DNA from: a virus
Reading direction: 5' to 3' (one strand)
Virus record (IMG/VR): IMGVR_UViG_3300013093_000113
Location: 1-38,517 of that record
DNA length: 38,517 nucleotides
The notes under the pieces are model-generated. The model was not told the DNA's origin, did no database searches, and saw nothing but the letters and a program-made list of their open reading frames with translations. A program made the position numbers and the translations under genes. Shown in pieces: positions 20,983 to 28,380 of the stretch (position 1 is its first letter; each line of letters starts with the position of its first letter).

Positions 20983-22410
20983 ATGGAAATTCAAAAAACT
21001 TATTGGCAAAACAGTGAATCATCAATGGCTCTTCATTTTCCTATTACAAAGGTTAACAAGGAGAAAAGAACTGTATCTGGTTTTGCATCTTTAGATAATG
21101 TTGATCGTCATGGAGATATTGTGACGGCGGATGCTTCAAAGAAGGCTTTTGATAATTTTAGAGGTAATATCCGTGAAATGCATGGTCCAACAGCAGTTGG
21201 CAAAATGGTTGATTTTAAAGAAGACAGTTTTTTTGATCCAGAAACACAAAAGAAATATAACGGAATTTATGTAACAGCATATATCTCTAAGGGTGCACAG
21301 GATGCATGGGAGAAATGCTTAGATGGAACTTATTCAGGATTCTCAATTGGTGGTAATATCAATGATGCAAAAATGGAAAAAGCTGATGATAACTCTGGTA
21401 AAGACAGAAGAGTTATTCACGATTATGATTTACATGAACTTAGTCTTGTAGATTCACCAGCAAATCAGCTAGCAAACTTTTTTTCTATTGAAAAAAATAC
21501 AGATGGAAGCACCTTTGTTAAAGGTATGGTTGCAGATGTAATTCTTGAAAATGTATTTTGGTGTAAGCAAGATGAAGTTGCTTCAACATCAGAATCTGTT
21601 TCAAAAGATTGTGTAGTTTGTGATGCACCAATGACAAATATTGGTTGGGTTGAACAAAAAGATATTGAAAAGTTTGAAGCAATTGAAAAAGTAATTGATT
21701 CTTATTTTAAAAAAGATGATGCACCAACATCAGCACATGAAGCAACGGAGACAGCAGCTCCAGGTTTGGCAGGTAATGTAATTGATAGCAATGCTACTAT
21801 TAACCTTTATCCTGATCAAAATAGCAATAAAAAAGTCACGTTTGAAGACGGACTTAAAAAGAGTGATGATATTTCGCTCAACGAAGGAGGTAGCAAAATG
21901 GCAGAAGATACAGAAGCAACAATTGAAAAGTCAATTGATGTTGAGGCTCCAGCCGAAGAGGTTACAAGCGTTGAATCTTCATCAGAAACTACAGTTGAAA
22001 AAGCTGCAGAAATTTCTGAAGTTGAAGATACTCTTGATTTTACAAAGATGGTCACTGACCTAAAGACCTTCTTTGGAGAGTCTTTAGAAAAGAACTATGC
22101 TCTACAATCAGCAACCATTGCAGATCTTCAGAAGGTAATTGATGTAACTACCGCTGAACTTGCAAAGGTAAACAATTCATTTGAGGAAATGAAGAAATCG
22201 CATGCAGATTTGTCAGAAAAGCATGAGGCACTACAAAAGTCGGTAACAGATATGTTTGGTAAGATTGAATATGTTGATCATCAGTTAACCAATTTTGAAT
22301 CTGCAACTGCAGTTAAGAAGTCCGTTGGAGTTTCCGCTCCAATCGGAGAAACAAAAACAAAAAGTATATGGCAAGGACACTTCCTCGGTGTTAATACCCT
22401 AACTAATTAA
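20983..22410 (+). CDS. Prohead protease fused to scaffold domain (475 aa)
   Basis: Residues ~15-170 resemble the XkdF/S78-type prohead serine protease: VSGFASLDNVDRHGDIV (31-47), H67 (REMHGPTAVG) as catalytic His, GTYSGFSIGG (115-124) with the nucleophile Ser (S118 or S121), and HELSLVDSPAN (151-161). Residues ~225-305 are a linker. Residues ~310-450 are acidic and then coiled-coil-like (DLQKVIDVTTAELAKVNNSF ... MKKSHADLSEKHEALQKSV), as in scaffolding proteins. A perfect AAGGAGG and in-frame ATG at 21898 inside the gene predict separate synthesis of the scaffold part. The full product would cleave scaffold and capsid during maturation. Its gene directly precedes the major capsid gene. Confidence 0.85.
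   Translation: MEIQKTYWQNSESSMALHFPITKVNKEKRTVSGFASLDNVDRHGDIVTADASKKAFDNFRGNIREMHGPTAVGKMVDFKEDSFFDPETQKKYNGIYVTAYISKGAQDAWEKCLDGTYSGFSIGGNINDAKMEKADDNSGKDRRVIHDYDLHELSLVDSPANQLANFFSIEKNTDGSTFVKGMVADVILENVFWCKQDEVASTSESVSKDCVVCDAPMTNIGWVEQKDIEKFEAIEKVIDSYFKKDDAPTSAHEATETAAPGLAGNVIDSNATINLYPDQNSNKKVTFEDGLKKSDDISLNEGGSKMAEDTEATIEKSIDVEAPAEEVTSVESSSETTVEKAAEISEVEDTLDFTKMVTDLKTFFGESLEKNYALQSATIADLQKVIDVTTAELAKVNNSFEEMKKSHADLSEKHEALQKSVTDMFGKIEYVDHQLTNFESATAVKKSVGVSAPIGETKTKSIWQGHFLGVNTLTN
21898..22410 (+). CDS. Nested in-frame scaffold protein (170 aa)
   Basis: This is an internal, same-frame start within the protease-scaffold gene. AAGGAGG (21884-21890) is a perfect Shine-Dalgarno 7 nt before ATG 21898, which is codon 306 of the longer frame. 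It would produce MAEDTEATIEKSIDVEAPAE onward: an acidic N-terminus, then a helical coiled-coil region to the shared stop. This matches the lambda C/Nu3 layout, where scaffold is made in excess over protease from a nested start. The strong site in the middle of a gene whose own start has no Shine-Dalgarno is the main evidence. Expression is not proven. Confidence 0.7.
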   Translation: MAEDTEATIEKSIDVEAPAEEVTSVESSSETTVEKAAEISEVEDTLDFTKMVTDLKTFFGESLEKNYALQSATIADLQKVIDVTTAELAKVNNSFEEMKKSHADLSEKHEALQKSVTDMFGKIEYVDHQLTNFESATAVKKSVGVSAPIGETKTKSIWQGHFLGVNTLTN

Positions 22411-22441
22411 TCTAAAAAAAATAAGGTGGTGAAATAAATAA
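22411..22441 (+). promoter_or_regulatory. Strong translation leader of the major capsid gene
   Basis: The leader contains AAGGTGGTGAAATAAATAA directly before ATG 22442. From base 22411 through the ATG it is identical, except for one base, to the leader of the major tail gene (26794-26827). AAGGTGGTG is a long Shine-Dalgarno match with one mismatch. Confidence 0.75.
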
Positions 22442-23587
22442 ATGAGTAATGAACTTCTACAAAAAGTAATTGATACTACGGACCTCGGTTCTTCAGCAGT
22501 CAATGCATCTTCAGATTCCTCTACCCTTTCAGGTAATGGTCTTCTATATCCAGATCAAGCTAATCGCTTCTTGGATTATATGTGGGATGCAACAATTCTT
22601 GCTAAGGCAGCTCGTACAATCCGTATGCGTTCAAATACAACCGAAATTGATCGTGTTGCAGTTGGACAACGTATCATGACTGTTGCACAGGAAGATAACC
22701 CACGTAATTTCGTGGCTAGTGGAGATAGCTATACAAATGCTAATGAAACAACTTTCTCTGCACAAAATGCAACATTTAACAAGGTTTCGCTTACTACTCG
22801 TAAGCTACGTCTTGACTGGGAACTTTCAGCAGAGTCTCTTGAAGACAATATTGAAGGTCCAGATCTAGAAGACCACATTGCAAGACTTATGGCTACCCAG
22901 GCAGGTAACGATATTGAGGATACCCTTATTAACGGTACAGGCACAGGGTCTGGTCTTATGTCAGCATTCGCAGGTTTCCGCACATTGGCTCTTAACAACG
23001 CTCACGTTGTTGACGCACAGGGTGTCGGACTTGACAAGGCGGTTTTCAACTTGGCAATTAAGACATTGCCTCGTAAGTACAAGCAACGCCGTAATCAACT
23101 TCGCTTCTTCACAGGATCGAATTTGGTTCAGGACTATCTATACAATCTAACAGCTGAGACCTCTTCAGGTTTCACACCATTTGATATCGCTTCAGGTATC
23201 CTACGTGGTGATGTTGCTGCTAACGATGGTGGTCCAGGTACAGTAACTCCATTTGCTTTTGGTATTCCAGTTATCAACGTTCCGTTGATGGTTGAAACCC
23301 AAACAGGAGATTACAGCGGTGCATCAGGCCTTCATGGTGATGTACACTTGACGTTCCCACAGAACTTCATCATTGGTATCAAGCGTGACGTAACTGTTTA
23401 TCGTCTATTCCAGCCAAAGAAAGACACAATTGAGTACACACTCTTCATTCGTGTCGGTTGCGTAATGGAAAACTACGATGCACACGTTATCGTTAAGAAT
23501 ATCAAGGTTGCAGGATCTGTTGCTTCAGGTGCTTTTGGATCTGTTACAAACAATCCAGGAATCACAGGAAACGGTAATACATACTAA
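22442..23587 (+). CDS. Major capsid protein, HK97 fold (381 aa)
   Basis: This is the shell-forming protein. Its position right after the protease/scaffold gene, its length and its features fit an HK97-fold capsid protein: DYMWDATILAKAARTIRM (residues ~45-62), a KLRLDWELSAESLEDN region (~122-137) leading into the long spine helix with LEDHIARLMATQAGNDIEDT, and a C-terminal PKKDTIEYTLFIRVGCVMEN strand. The scaffold function is encoded separately, so no long N-terminal delta domain is seen. Codon use differs visibly from neighbours, with many C-ending and CGT/CGC codons, as expected of a very highly expressed gene. A strong leader precedes it and a hairpin terminator follows. Confidence 0.88.
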   Translation: MSNELLQKVIDTTDLGSSAVNASSDSSTLSGNGLLYPDQANRFLDYMWDATILAKAARTIRMRSNTTEIDRVAVGQRIMTVAQEDNPRNFVASGDSYTNANETTFSAQNATFNKVSLTTRKLRLDWELSAESLEDNIEGPDLEDHIARLMATQAGNDIEDTLINGTGTGSGLMSAFAGFRTLALNNAHVVDAQGVGLDKAVFNLAIKTLPRKYKQRRNQLRFFTGSNLVQDYLYNLTAETSSGFTPFDIASGILRGDVAANDGGPGTVTPFAFGIPVINVPLMVETQTGDYSGASGLHGDVHLTFPQNFIIGIKRDVTVYRLFQPKKDTIEYTLFIRVGCVMENYDAHVIVKNIKVAGSVASGAFGSVTNNPGITGNGNTY

Positions 23588-23603
23588 TATTTATTAGTTG
23601 CAA

Positions 23604-23640
23604 GGCGGGGGATTACTTATGTAGTCCCCTTAGCCATTTT
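23604..23640 (+). terminator. Hairpin terminator after the capsid gene
   Basis: GGGGATTAC (23608-23616) pairs with GTAGTCCCC (23621-23629) around a 4-nt TTAT loop, with one G-U pair. GGC (23604-23606) and GCC (23633-23635) can extend the stem. A short T-rich run (ATTTT) follows. The weak T tract suggests partial termination, lowering expression downstream of the capsid gene. Confidence 0.68.
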
Positions 23641-23641
23641 C

Positions 23642-23650
23642 TGATATAAT
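23642..23650 (+). promoter_or_regulatory. Extended -10 promoter for head-tail joining genes
   Basis: TGA-TATAAT directly follows the capsid terminator. The expected start (~23657) leaves a short leader carrying AGAGGAAG (23662-23669) before ATG 23674. No clear -35 is seen. Confidence 0.6.
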
Positions 23651-23673
23651 TAACAATGACGAGAGGAAGTCAA

Positions 23674-24072
23674 ATGTCTTTTACAGAATTAAAAATTACA
23701 GAACTAAGAAAAGTTGCAGATACATTTGGAGTGGATGTCCAAGGATCTAAAACTAAACAGGAAATCATTGCTAATCTTGAAGAAGAAGGCATCAGTTATC
23801 AAATGTATGCAAAGTTTACAGATGCTGAAAAACAAGAAGTAAAGGTTCCCGAACTTGAAAGAAAGAAGAGAGAGCAAAAAATAATGAAGGTTACAGATAC
23901 AGTTCTGGTTAGAATGGAAAGAAATAACCATTCTTATCAAACACAAGGTTATGAGTTCACAGCAGAACATCCTTTTGTTGCTATGCCAGAATCAGACGCT
24001 CAAAGAATTTTTGATACACAAGCAGGATTCCGCCTTGCGACTCCCCGAGAGGCTCAAGAGTACTACGCATAA
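23674..24072 (+). CDS. Head-associated protein with HeH/SAP-like N-terminus (132 aa)
   Basis: The start is ATG 23674, 4 nt after AGAGGAAG. The in-frame ATG at 23656 lies at or before the predicted transcript start and is rejected. Residues ~3-40 (LKITELRKVADTFGVDVQGS.TKQEIIANLEE) resemble a small helix-extended-loop-helix (HeH/SAP/LEM-like) DNA-binding fold. A charged helix follows (ERKKREQK). The C-terminal ~60 residues (TDTVLVRMERNNHSYQTQGY ... FVAMPESDAQRIFD) look like a small beta domain with a helix, as in small capsid-adjacent proteins. Position between capsid and connector genes suggests a head completion role, which is not proven. Confidence 0.6.
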   Translation: MSFTELKITELRKVADTFGVDVQGSKTKQEIIANLEEEGISYQMYAKFTDAEKQEVKVPELERKKREQKIMKVTDTVLVRMERNNHSYQTQGYEFTAEHPFVAMPESDAQRIFDTQAGFRLATPREAQEYYA

Positions 24073-24088
24073 ATAGGAGGTGTTTTGA

Positions 24089-25039
24089 TTGCAAACAATC
24101 AACACTAACAGTCAAGAAAAAATAAAGCTAGAGGTTTATAGCAATGGAGTTCTGTCTCAAGCAGATTCTCTTCCAACACTATCAATCTATGATGCAGATA
24201 ATGATGCAACGGCAATAAGTGGGTTTTCTAATCTAAATTCTTATGATGAAAATCCAGCGGGAATTTATTCTTTTCTGTTAACGCCTGCTATTACAAATTT
24301 AAACCGTATGTTAGAGGTAAGATGGTCTTATACCATAAATGGCATAGCCGTGACTCAAACAGATTTTTATGCAGTTGAAACACCATACTGCACTGTTTCA
24401 GAAGTTGTTGATTTCTTTCAATTTGGCTCAGAGCCATCTTATCCTAATTATGTTGATGCCAAGTCCATAGTCAGTGCAGAAAAGGTCGCTAGAACCATTA
24501 TAGAAGGCTATACAGGCATAAAATTTTATATTTATTATGGAAGTCAAGAAGTCTATGCAATTGGTGCAAATACAATTCAGTTGACAGAAAAAATGTTGAG
24601 CATTGATCAGATGTATGAGAATCAAATTTTAGTATTTGATGGAACTCAAGATCCAGTCTATGATACTTTTGGCTATGAGACTGAAATCAGCCCAACAGGA
24701 TATCAGTTAAGAATATGGTATCCAGCATGGCCAGATGGCTGGAATAATGAAATGGATCCAGAAATTTATGAATATGGTCGCTTTAGAGATGGGTATCTTT
24801 ATAAATTTGTTGGGCAAATTGGATATAAATATGTGCCAGAAGATATAAAGTTAGCATCAATGCTTTTGGTTAATGATATCCTTTCAAACGATTACAATTG
24901 GAGAAATAAATATTTGTCACAGGTCGAACTTAGCGAAATTTCGTTTAAGATGGCTGGTGGAGCATTTAATGGTACTGGAAATATTACAGTAGATAATATT
25001 CTTGATCAATACCGTAAAGCAAATATTGTGATAATCTAA
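24089..25039 (+). CDS. Head-tail connector (adaptor) protein (316 aa)
   Basis: The start is TTG 24089, 8 nt after a perfect AGGAGG (24075-24080). The first ~100 residues form an Ig-like beta domain (LPTLSIYDADNDATAI ... MLEVRWSYTINGIAVTQTDFYAV). The rest resembles the helical connector fold that docks under the portal: CTVSEVVDFFQFGSEP, SIVSAEKVARTIIEGYTGI, and near the end KLASMLLVNDILSNDYNWRN. The gene's place, first of four small genes between capsid and major tail, is standard for the adaptor. It overlaps the next ATG by 1 nt. The assignment is from gene order and helix pattern. Confidence 0.62.
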   Translation: MQTINTNSQEKIKLEVYSNGVLSQADSLPTLSIYDADNDATAISGFSNLNSYDENPAGIYSFLLTPAITNLNRMLEVRWSYTINGIAVTQTDFYAVETPYCTVSEVVDFFQFGSEPSYPNYVDAKSIVSAEKVARTIIEGYTGIKFYIYYGSQEVYAIGANTIQLTEKMLSIDQMYENQILVFDGTQDPVYDTFGYETEISPTGYQLRIWYPAWPDGWNNEMDPEIYEYGRFRDGYLYKFVGQIGYKYVPEDIKLASMLLVNDILSNDYNWRNKYLSQVELSEISFKMAGGAFNGTGNITVDNILDQYRKANIVII

Positions 25040-25497
25040 TGTTTAATAAAAATGTTGCAAATTCATTTATTGGTTCAGTTATGAATATGTCTGCTGATGT
25101 ATATACTCAGCAAAATGTTCAAGATCCAAATACTGGTGCTATTAAACGTCAATGGGTTTATGATCATACAATTCAATGTAAAATAGAACCAGTAAAAATG
25201 AAAGGTGCTTCAACAAAAACAGATAATAAAACTTTTGCAAAAACATCTGATATGAATTATGATGAAAAGATGCAGCTTAAAATGTATTGTTTTGAATTGA
25301 TGAGTAAGCGTTGGCGTATTGAAAATATAAGGTCAAGTGATAATAAATCAATATTTGTTGAAATAGATAAAATTGATTCACCAGATACAAAGTTTGAAGT
25401 GACTGCCTCTCACGTAATTTTAGATCCATTTGGAAGAGTTGCTTATTATGAAGCAGTTCTTCTAAGAACTGAGCTACAAGATGACAATCAAGCTTGA
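25039..25497 (+). CDS. Head closure (stopper-like) protein (152 aa)
   Basis: This is probably the second ring of the head-tail neck. The protein has a beta-rich pattern (ADVYTQQNVQDPNTGAIKRQ, TIQCKIEPVKMKG, KRWRIENIRSSDNKSIFVEI) expected for stopper/head-closure proteins, which are typically 100-150 residues and lie after the adaptor. It starts in a TAATG junction with the adaptor and overlaps the next gene by 17 nt. No catalytic motif is seen. The call rests mainly on order and size. Confidence 0.55.
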   Translation: MFNKNVANSFIGSVMNMSADVYTQQNVQDPNTGAIKRQWVYDHTIQCKIEPVKMKGASTKTDNKTFAKTSDMNYDEKMQLKMYCFELMSKRWRIENIRSSDNKSIFVEIDKIDSPDTKFEVTASHVILDPFGRVAYYEAVLLRTELQDDNQA

Positions 25498-26200
25498 AAT
25501 TGATACAAATCAATTAGTAAAAAGTTTAGATGATTTTACCTCGAGTATAGAAGAACTTACTCAACCAGAAGTTTTGGATCAAATATCTCGTGCAGTATTT
25601 TCTATTACTGGCGAAAGATTTATGATTGATGTTGATAATTATGCAAGAATGAATAAAAAAGCTATGCATCACGTTTATGAGTGGGGAAAAGTTGGAGACA
25701 AAACGGCTAGACTTTTTGTATTAGAAAGATCTGCAATACTTGAAGGAACCTTAATAATATCAGCAAATTTTCTTCAATCAAGAATGCCAGTACCAATTAA
25801 TCCAGAATTATTAGTACCAGGAAAAACTGGTAAATTTGTTTCAAAACAAAGTATTTTTGCAAATAAAGCAGAGGTTATGGAAGCAGGAACGCCAGTTTCT
25901 TTTATGGCTAAAAAAGTTATTGCCATGACAGGAACAGATGGAGTTGTTTTTGTAGCTCCAAGCACTAAAATAAATATTTTGCATCCAGGCGGTTTACAAA
26001 CAAAAAATTCTTTTTCTAAATATTTACTTGAATGGTATACAAAAAATGGAAATGTAATTTTGGATTCATCTGGGTTATATGAGAGAATAGCTAATGATGT
26101 GGCATTAGTCTTAAGCTCAAATAATTCTGGTGTTGCACAAATTAGGCAGGCAGTTACAGCAATTGCCGATCAAATAGATACGGGGGTTATTATAAAGTGA
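25481..26200 (+). CDS. Neck/tail completion protein, HK97 gp10-like position (239 aa)
   Basis: The protein starts MTIKLEIDTNQLVKSLDDFT, a short strand plus long amphipathic helix common to gp10-like tail-completion proteins. It continues with predicted helices and a beta segment (TLIISANFLQSRMPVPINP ... TPVSFMAKKVIAMTGTDGVVF). It is longer than typical gp10 homologues (about 110-160 residues), so an extra domain may be present. It overlaps the preceding gene by 17 nt and the next by 4 nt (GTGA). Role in joining head and tail is inferred from context. Confidence 0.52.
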   Translation: MTIKLEIDTNQLVKSLDDFTSSIEELTQPEVLDQISRAVFSITGERFMIDVDNYARMNKKAMHHVYEWGKVGDKTARLFVLERSAILEGTLIISANFLQSRMPVPINPELLVPGKTGKFVSKQSIFANKAEVMEAGTPVSFMAKKVIAMTGTDGVVFVAPSTKINILHPGGLQTKNSFSKYLLEWYTKNGNVILDSSGLYERIANDVALVLSSNNSGVAQIRQAVTAIADQIDTGVIIK

Positions 26201-26727
26201 CAGTTGATTATACAAGAATTGCAGCTTTTGACATCAGGGATTTTATGTGGAGCCAACTTCAAGAAGCTGGACTTTTTGATCCAAATGATTATAATGCTGA
26301 TGGTTTTGATACCTTACTCGTACCTATTATTCCTTCACAACAAGTTCCAGAATTTAATAATCTTTTGCCAGGAAAAACTTATATAACTTATGACATAATT
26401 CAAAAGAACTATGGAGTTCAATGGTGGATATCAGATGAAAATATGGTTTTGCAAATTATATCAAGGGATAACGGACAAATTATTGCTATTTCTAATTTTT
26501 TAACAGACCTTTTTAGAAGATATGAATTTTCAGCAGGAGATATAAATTTTGCTGCCGAGTCGTCTGGTAGCCCATTTAAATTTTTATATTGTAGGCTTGA
26601 ATCTGCAAATCCAGTACAGCCATTTATAGATGAGGGTGGCTTTATGAGTGGTGATTTTTCAATTAATTATACATATACCAGATCAGTTGATGAAGGAACT
26701 GTAGCCAATTCAGGCAGATATATTTAA
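26197..26727 (+). CDS. Tail terminator protein (176 aa)
   Basis: The gene starts with GTG in a GTGA overlap. It is the last small gene before the major tail protein, where the tail terminator is normally found. IRDFMWSQLQEAGLFD (residues ~13-28), TYITYDIIQKNYGVQWWIS (~61-79) and ISNFLTDLFRRYEF (~97-110) follow the helix-strand-helix pattern of tail terminators that cap the tail tube and join it to the head. Near the end, GDFSINYTYTRSVDEG (~152-167) is a strand. The assignment is by position and secondary-structure pattern. Confidence 0.58.
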   Translation: MTVDYTRIAAFDIRDFMWSQLQEAGLFDPNDYNADGFDTLLVPIIPSQQVPEFNNLLPGKTYITYDIIQKNYGVQWWISDENMVLQIISRDNGQIIAISNFLTDLFRRYEFSAGDINFAAESSGSPFKFLYCRLESANPVQPFIDEGGFMSGDFSINYTYTRSVDEGTVANSGRYI

Positions 26728-26730
26728 AGT

Positions 26731-26758
26731 TTGAATTATATCAAAGAAGTGCTATGAT
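26731..26758 (+). promoter_or_regulatory. Promoter for the major tail gene
   Basis: TTGAAT (26731-26736) and TATGAT (26753-26758) are 16 nt apart, with an extended TGC before the -10. This gives a leader of about 60 nt before ATG 26825, longer than at the other promoters, ending in the strong AAGGTGGTG ribosome site. Confidence 0.55.
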
Positions 26759-26793
26759 TTTCTATGAGGAAGTAAGTTGTCATCTCTTTTTAT

Positions 26794-26824
26794 TCTAAAT
26801 AAAATAAGGTGGTGAAATAAATAA
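26794..26824 (+). promoter_or_regulatory. Strong translation leader of the major tail gene
   Basis: This is a near-identical copy (one mismatch in 34 bases through the ATG) of the leader before the major capsid gene. It contains AAGGTGGTG followed by an A/T-only spacer to ATG 26825. It probably gives both abundant virion proteins the same high translation rate. Confidence 0.75.
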
Positions 26825-27634
26825 ATGGCTCTAAATACTAAAAATGTAATCGTCGGTGCAGCATCATTGTTCGTTAGCGTTGGTAACAACTCTAACACTT
26901 TTGGTCGTCCAGCAACAGACGCAACAACACTCGGTAATCTTTTTCCAACAGGCACACCAGCTCGTCAAGGTCTTCTTGCTTCAGCAGGTGCTTCAAACGG
27001 TGGATATCGTGAAGTAGGTTTTACAAATACAGGACTCGAAGTTTCATACGAACCAACATATGGTGAAGTAATGGTTGATCAGCTTTTGGATGCAGCTCGT
27101 ATTTTCAAGCAAACTCTTAAGGTTATGCTTAAGACAGAACTTACAGAAGCAACTCTTGAGAATTTAACATTCTCATGGGGTCAAATGGATTCTTACTATG
27201 TTGCAGACTCTGCAAGCACAGTAACATCAAAGCCTTCTTTGATCAATAATGACAGCTCTCTAGGAAATTCAGATAGCCCAGCAGCAACATTAAACATGGC
27301 TGCAGGTGCTCTTGGAGATAATCCAGTAGAGCGTGTACTTATTGCAGTTGGACAAGCTCCACAGCAAATTGGTACATCTGCTCAGTTTGCAGATTTTTCT
27401 GGTCCTTCAGGATCAACAGTGATTGCAGCTGGAACAAATACTACTGCTCAACGTAGCAAGGAACGTGTATACGTTGCTCGCCGTGTTGTTTCTATTGATA
27501 CAACAATGCATGCTCTTAAGCGTGATGCAGCAACAGTATTTCCAGTGAACTTCCGTTGTCTACCAGATTCTTCTTATGCTTATGCAGGTTCAGAATATGG
27601 TGTAGTTATTGACCGTGTATACGGCACAAACTAA
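26825..27634 (+). CDS. Major tail (tube) protein (269 aa)
   Basis: This is the tail tube subunit by position, after the terminator gene and before the chaperone and tape measure genes, and by expression signals: its own promoter, the capsid-type leader, and codon use rich in GTT/CGT/CTC-type codons. Residues ~1-75 (KNVIVGAASLFVSVGN ... GYREVGFTNTGLEVSYEPTY) and the following EVMVDQLLDAARIFKQTLKV are typical of tube proteins, as are the later VERVLIAVGQAPQQIG and YVARRVVSIDTTMHALKRDA segments. A strong hairpin terminator follows. It is probably the second most abundant virion protein. Confidence 0.82.
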   Translation: MALNTKNVIVGAASLFVSVGNNSNTFGRPATDATTLGNLFPTGTPARQGLLASAGASNGGYREVGFTNTGLEVSYEPTYGEVMVDQLLDAARIFKQTLKVMLKTELTEATLENLTFSWGQMDSYYVADSASTVTSKPSLINNDSSLGNSDSPAATLNMAAGALGDNPVERVLIAVGQAPQQIGTSAQFADFSGPSGSTVIAAGTNTTAQRSKERVYVARRVVSIDTTMHALKRDAATVFPVNFRCLPDSSYAYAGSEYGVVIDRVYGTN

Positions 27635-27661
27635 TCTGTAAAATACAACTTAATATAGAAT

Positions 27662-27702
27662 TTCAAGCCCCGTCAGAAATGGCGGGGTCTTGAATTTGTT
27701 TT
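27662..27702 (+). terminator. Rho-independent terminator after the major tail gene
   Basis: TTCAAG and CCCCGTC (27662-27674) pair with GGCGGGG and CTTGAA (27681-27694), with a single bulged T (27688), one G-U pair and a 6-nt AGAAAT loop. A T-rich tract (TTTGTTTT) follows. It is the most convincing terminator in the window. Confidence 0.85.
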
Positions 27703-27723
27703 GACTAATAATATTGGTATAAT
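27696..27723 (+). promoter_or_regulatory. Promoter for tail assembly genes
   Basis: TTGTTT (27696-27701) and TATAAT (27718-27723) are 16 nt apart, with extended TGG before the -10. It begins inside the T tract of the preceding terminator. AAAGGAG (27738-27744) then sits 7 nt before the TTG start at 27752. Confidence 0.66.
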
Positions 27724-27751
27724 TTAACTAACTAAACAAAGGAGCTATAAA

Positions 27752-28087
27752 TTGGCAACAGCAGTATATGATATTGTAGATATTGAGTTGAGTGATGGAA
27801 CAACTATCACATTAAAACCTTTGCCTATAAAACAACATCGCAAGTTTATGGATATAATTAATAGTATGCAAGAGGCTGAAGATCAGTCAGAACAAGCTGC
27901 AATGGATGTTTTTATTCAAGCAGCTATGGAATGTTTAAAAGTATCACGACCAGATCTTGGAACAAATAGAGATAAATTTGAGGATGTAATTGAAATTCCT
28001 ACAATGATGAAAATTCTTGAAGTTTCAGGTGGTTTAAAGTTGACAGACCCAAACCTAATGGGAGCGGCTCTAGTTGGGACGAACTAG
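27752..28087 (+). CDS. Tail assembly chaperone, short form (gpG-like, 111 aa)
   Basis: The start is TTG 27752 with AAAGGAG 7 nt upstream. It is a small acidic, mostly helical protein (IKQHRKFMDIINSMQEAEDQ, DQSEQAAMDVFIQAAMECLK) in the gpG position between major tail and tape measure genes. It should bind the tape measure during tail assembly. Before its stop, the heptamer CCCAAAC (28048-28054) lets a fraction of ribosomes slip by -1 into the overlapping frame to make the longer form. Zero-frame termination is at TAG 28085-28087. Confidence 0.82.
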   Translation: MATAVYDIVDIELSDGTTITLKPLPIKQHRKFMDIINSMQEAEDQSEQAAMDVFIQAAMECLKVSRPDLGTNRDKFEDVIEIPTMMKILEVSGGLKLTDPNLMGAALVGTN

Positions 28088-28365
28088 ATCTAAGCTCCCT
28101 AGAGTCCGAAGTATTTCTTCTAGGTCACTGGAAGAATTTTGATGAACTAGAGTCTAGTCTTTCTATTAATGAATTACTAGCAGTATTAGAAGCATCAAGA
28201 GAAAAAGAAAAAAGAGATAGAACTTTCTTTGCAGCATTGAATGGAATTGATCTTGAAGAACAGAGTAAAGAACCAGAAGATGTTTCCGCTCTTATGAATT
28301 CAAGAACTGCTAGTAACGAAGGTTTTGGAGTAGGTGAAGGGCTTGGCTTTATGTCACAAGAATAA
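27752..28365 (+). CDS. Tail assembly chaperone, -1 frameshift fusion (gpGT-like, ~204 aa)
   Basis: The fusion is predicted from the frameshift at 28048-28054. Codons 1-101 are read in the first frame. After the AAC codon ribosomes move back one base and read on to TAA 28363-28365, adding ~103 residues: SSWDELDLSSLESEVFLLGH, then KNFDELESSLSINELLAVLE, then a charged EKEKRDRTFFAALNGID. The second frame has no start codon of its own with a ribosome site and opens only after a stop at 28018-28020, just upstream of the slip site. This matches lambda gpG/gpGT, where the T part recruits the tail tube protein. It also accounts for the otherwise empty 28088-28365. Confidence 0.85.
28048..28099 (+). 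promoter_or_regulatory. -1 programmed ribosomal frameshift signal
   Basis: CCCAAAC (28048-28054) is in the correct phase (C CCA AAC). Five nt later a structured region begins: GGGAGC (28060-28065) can pair with GCTCCC (28094-28099), and inside it CTAGTT (28070-28075) pairs perfectly with AACTAG (28082-28087) around a 6-nt loop. The zero-frame stop TAG lies within the inner stem. Confidence 0.85.
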
Positions 28366-28380
28366 TGGGGGTGAGTACTA

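Noticed and set aside
23656-23673. ATG 5 nt after the -10 box as a leaderless start for the 132-aa protein
   Set aside because: It would be too close to the -10 for a normal start point, and ATG 23674 has a good AGAGGAAG site.
26754-26798. 14-codon frame in the leader of the major tail gene
   Set aside because: It is too short, its ATG overlaps the -10 box and so would not be transcribed from that promoter.
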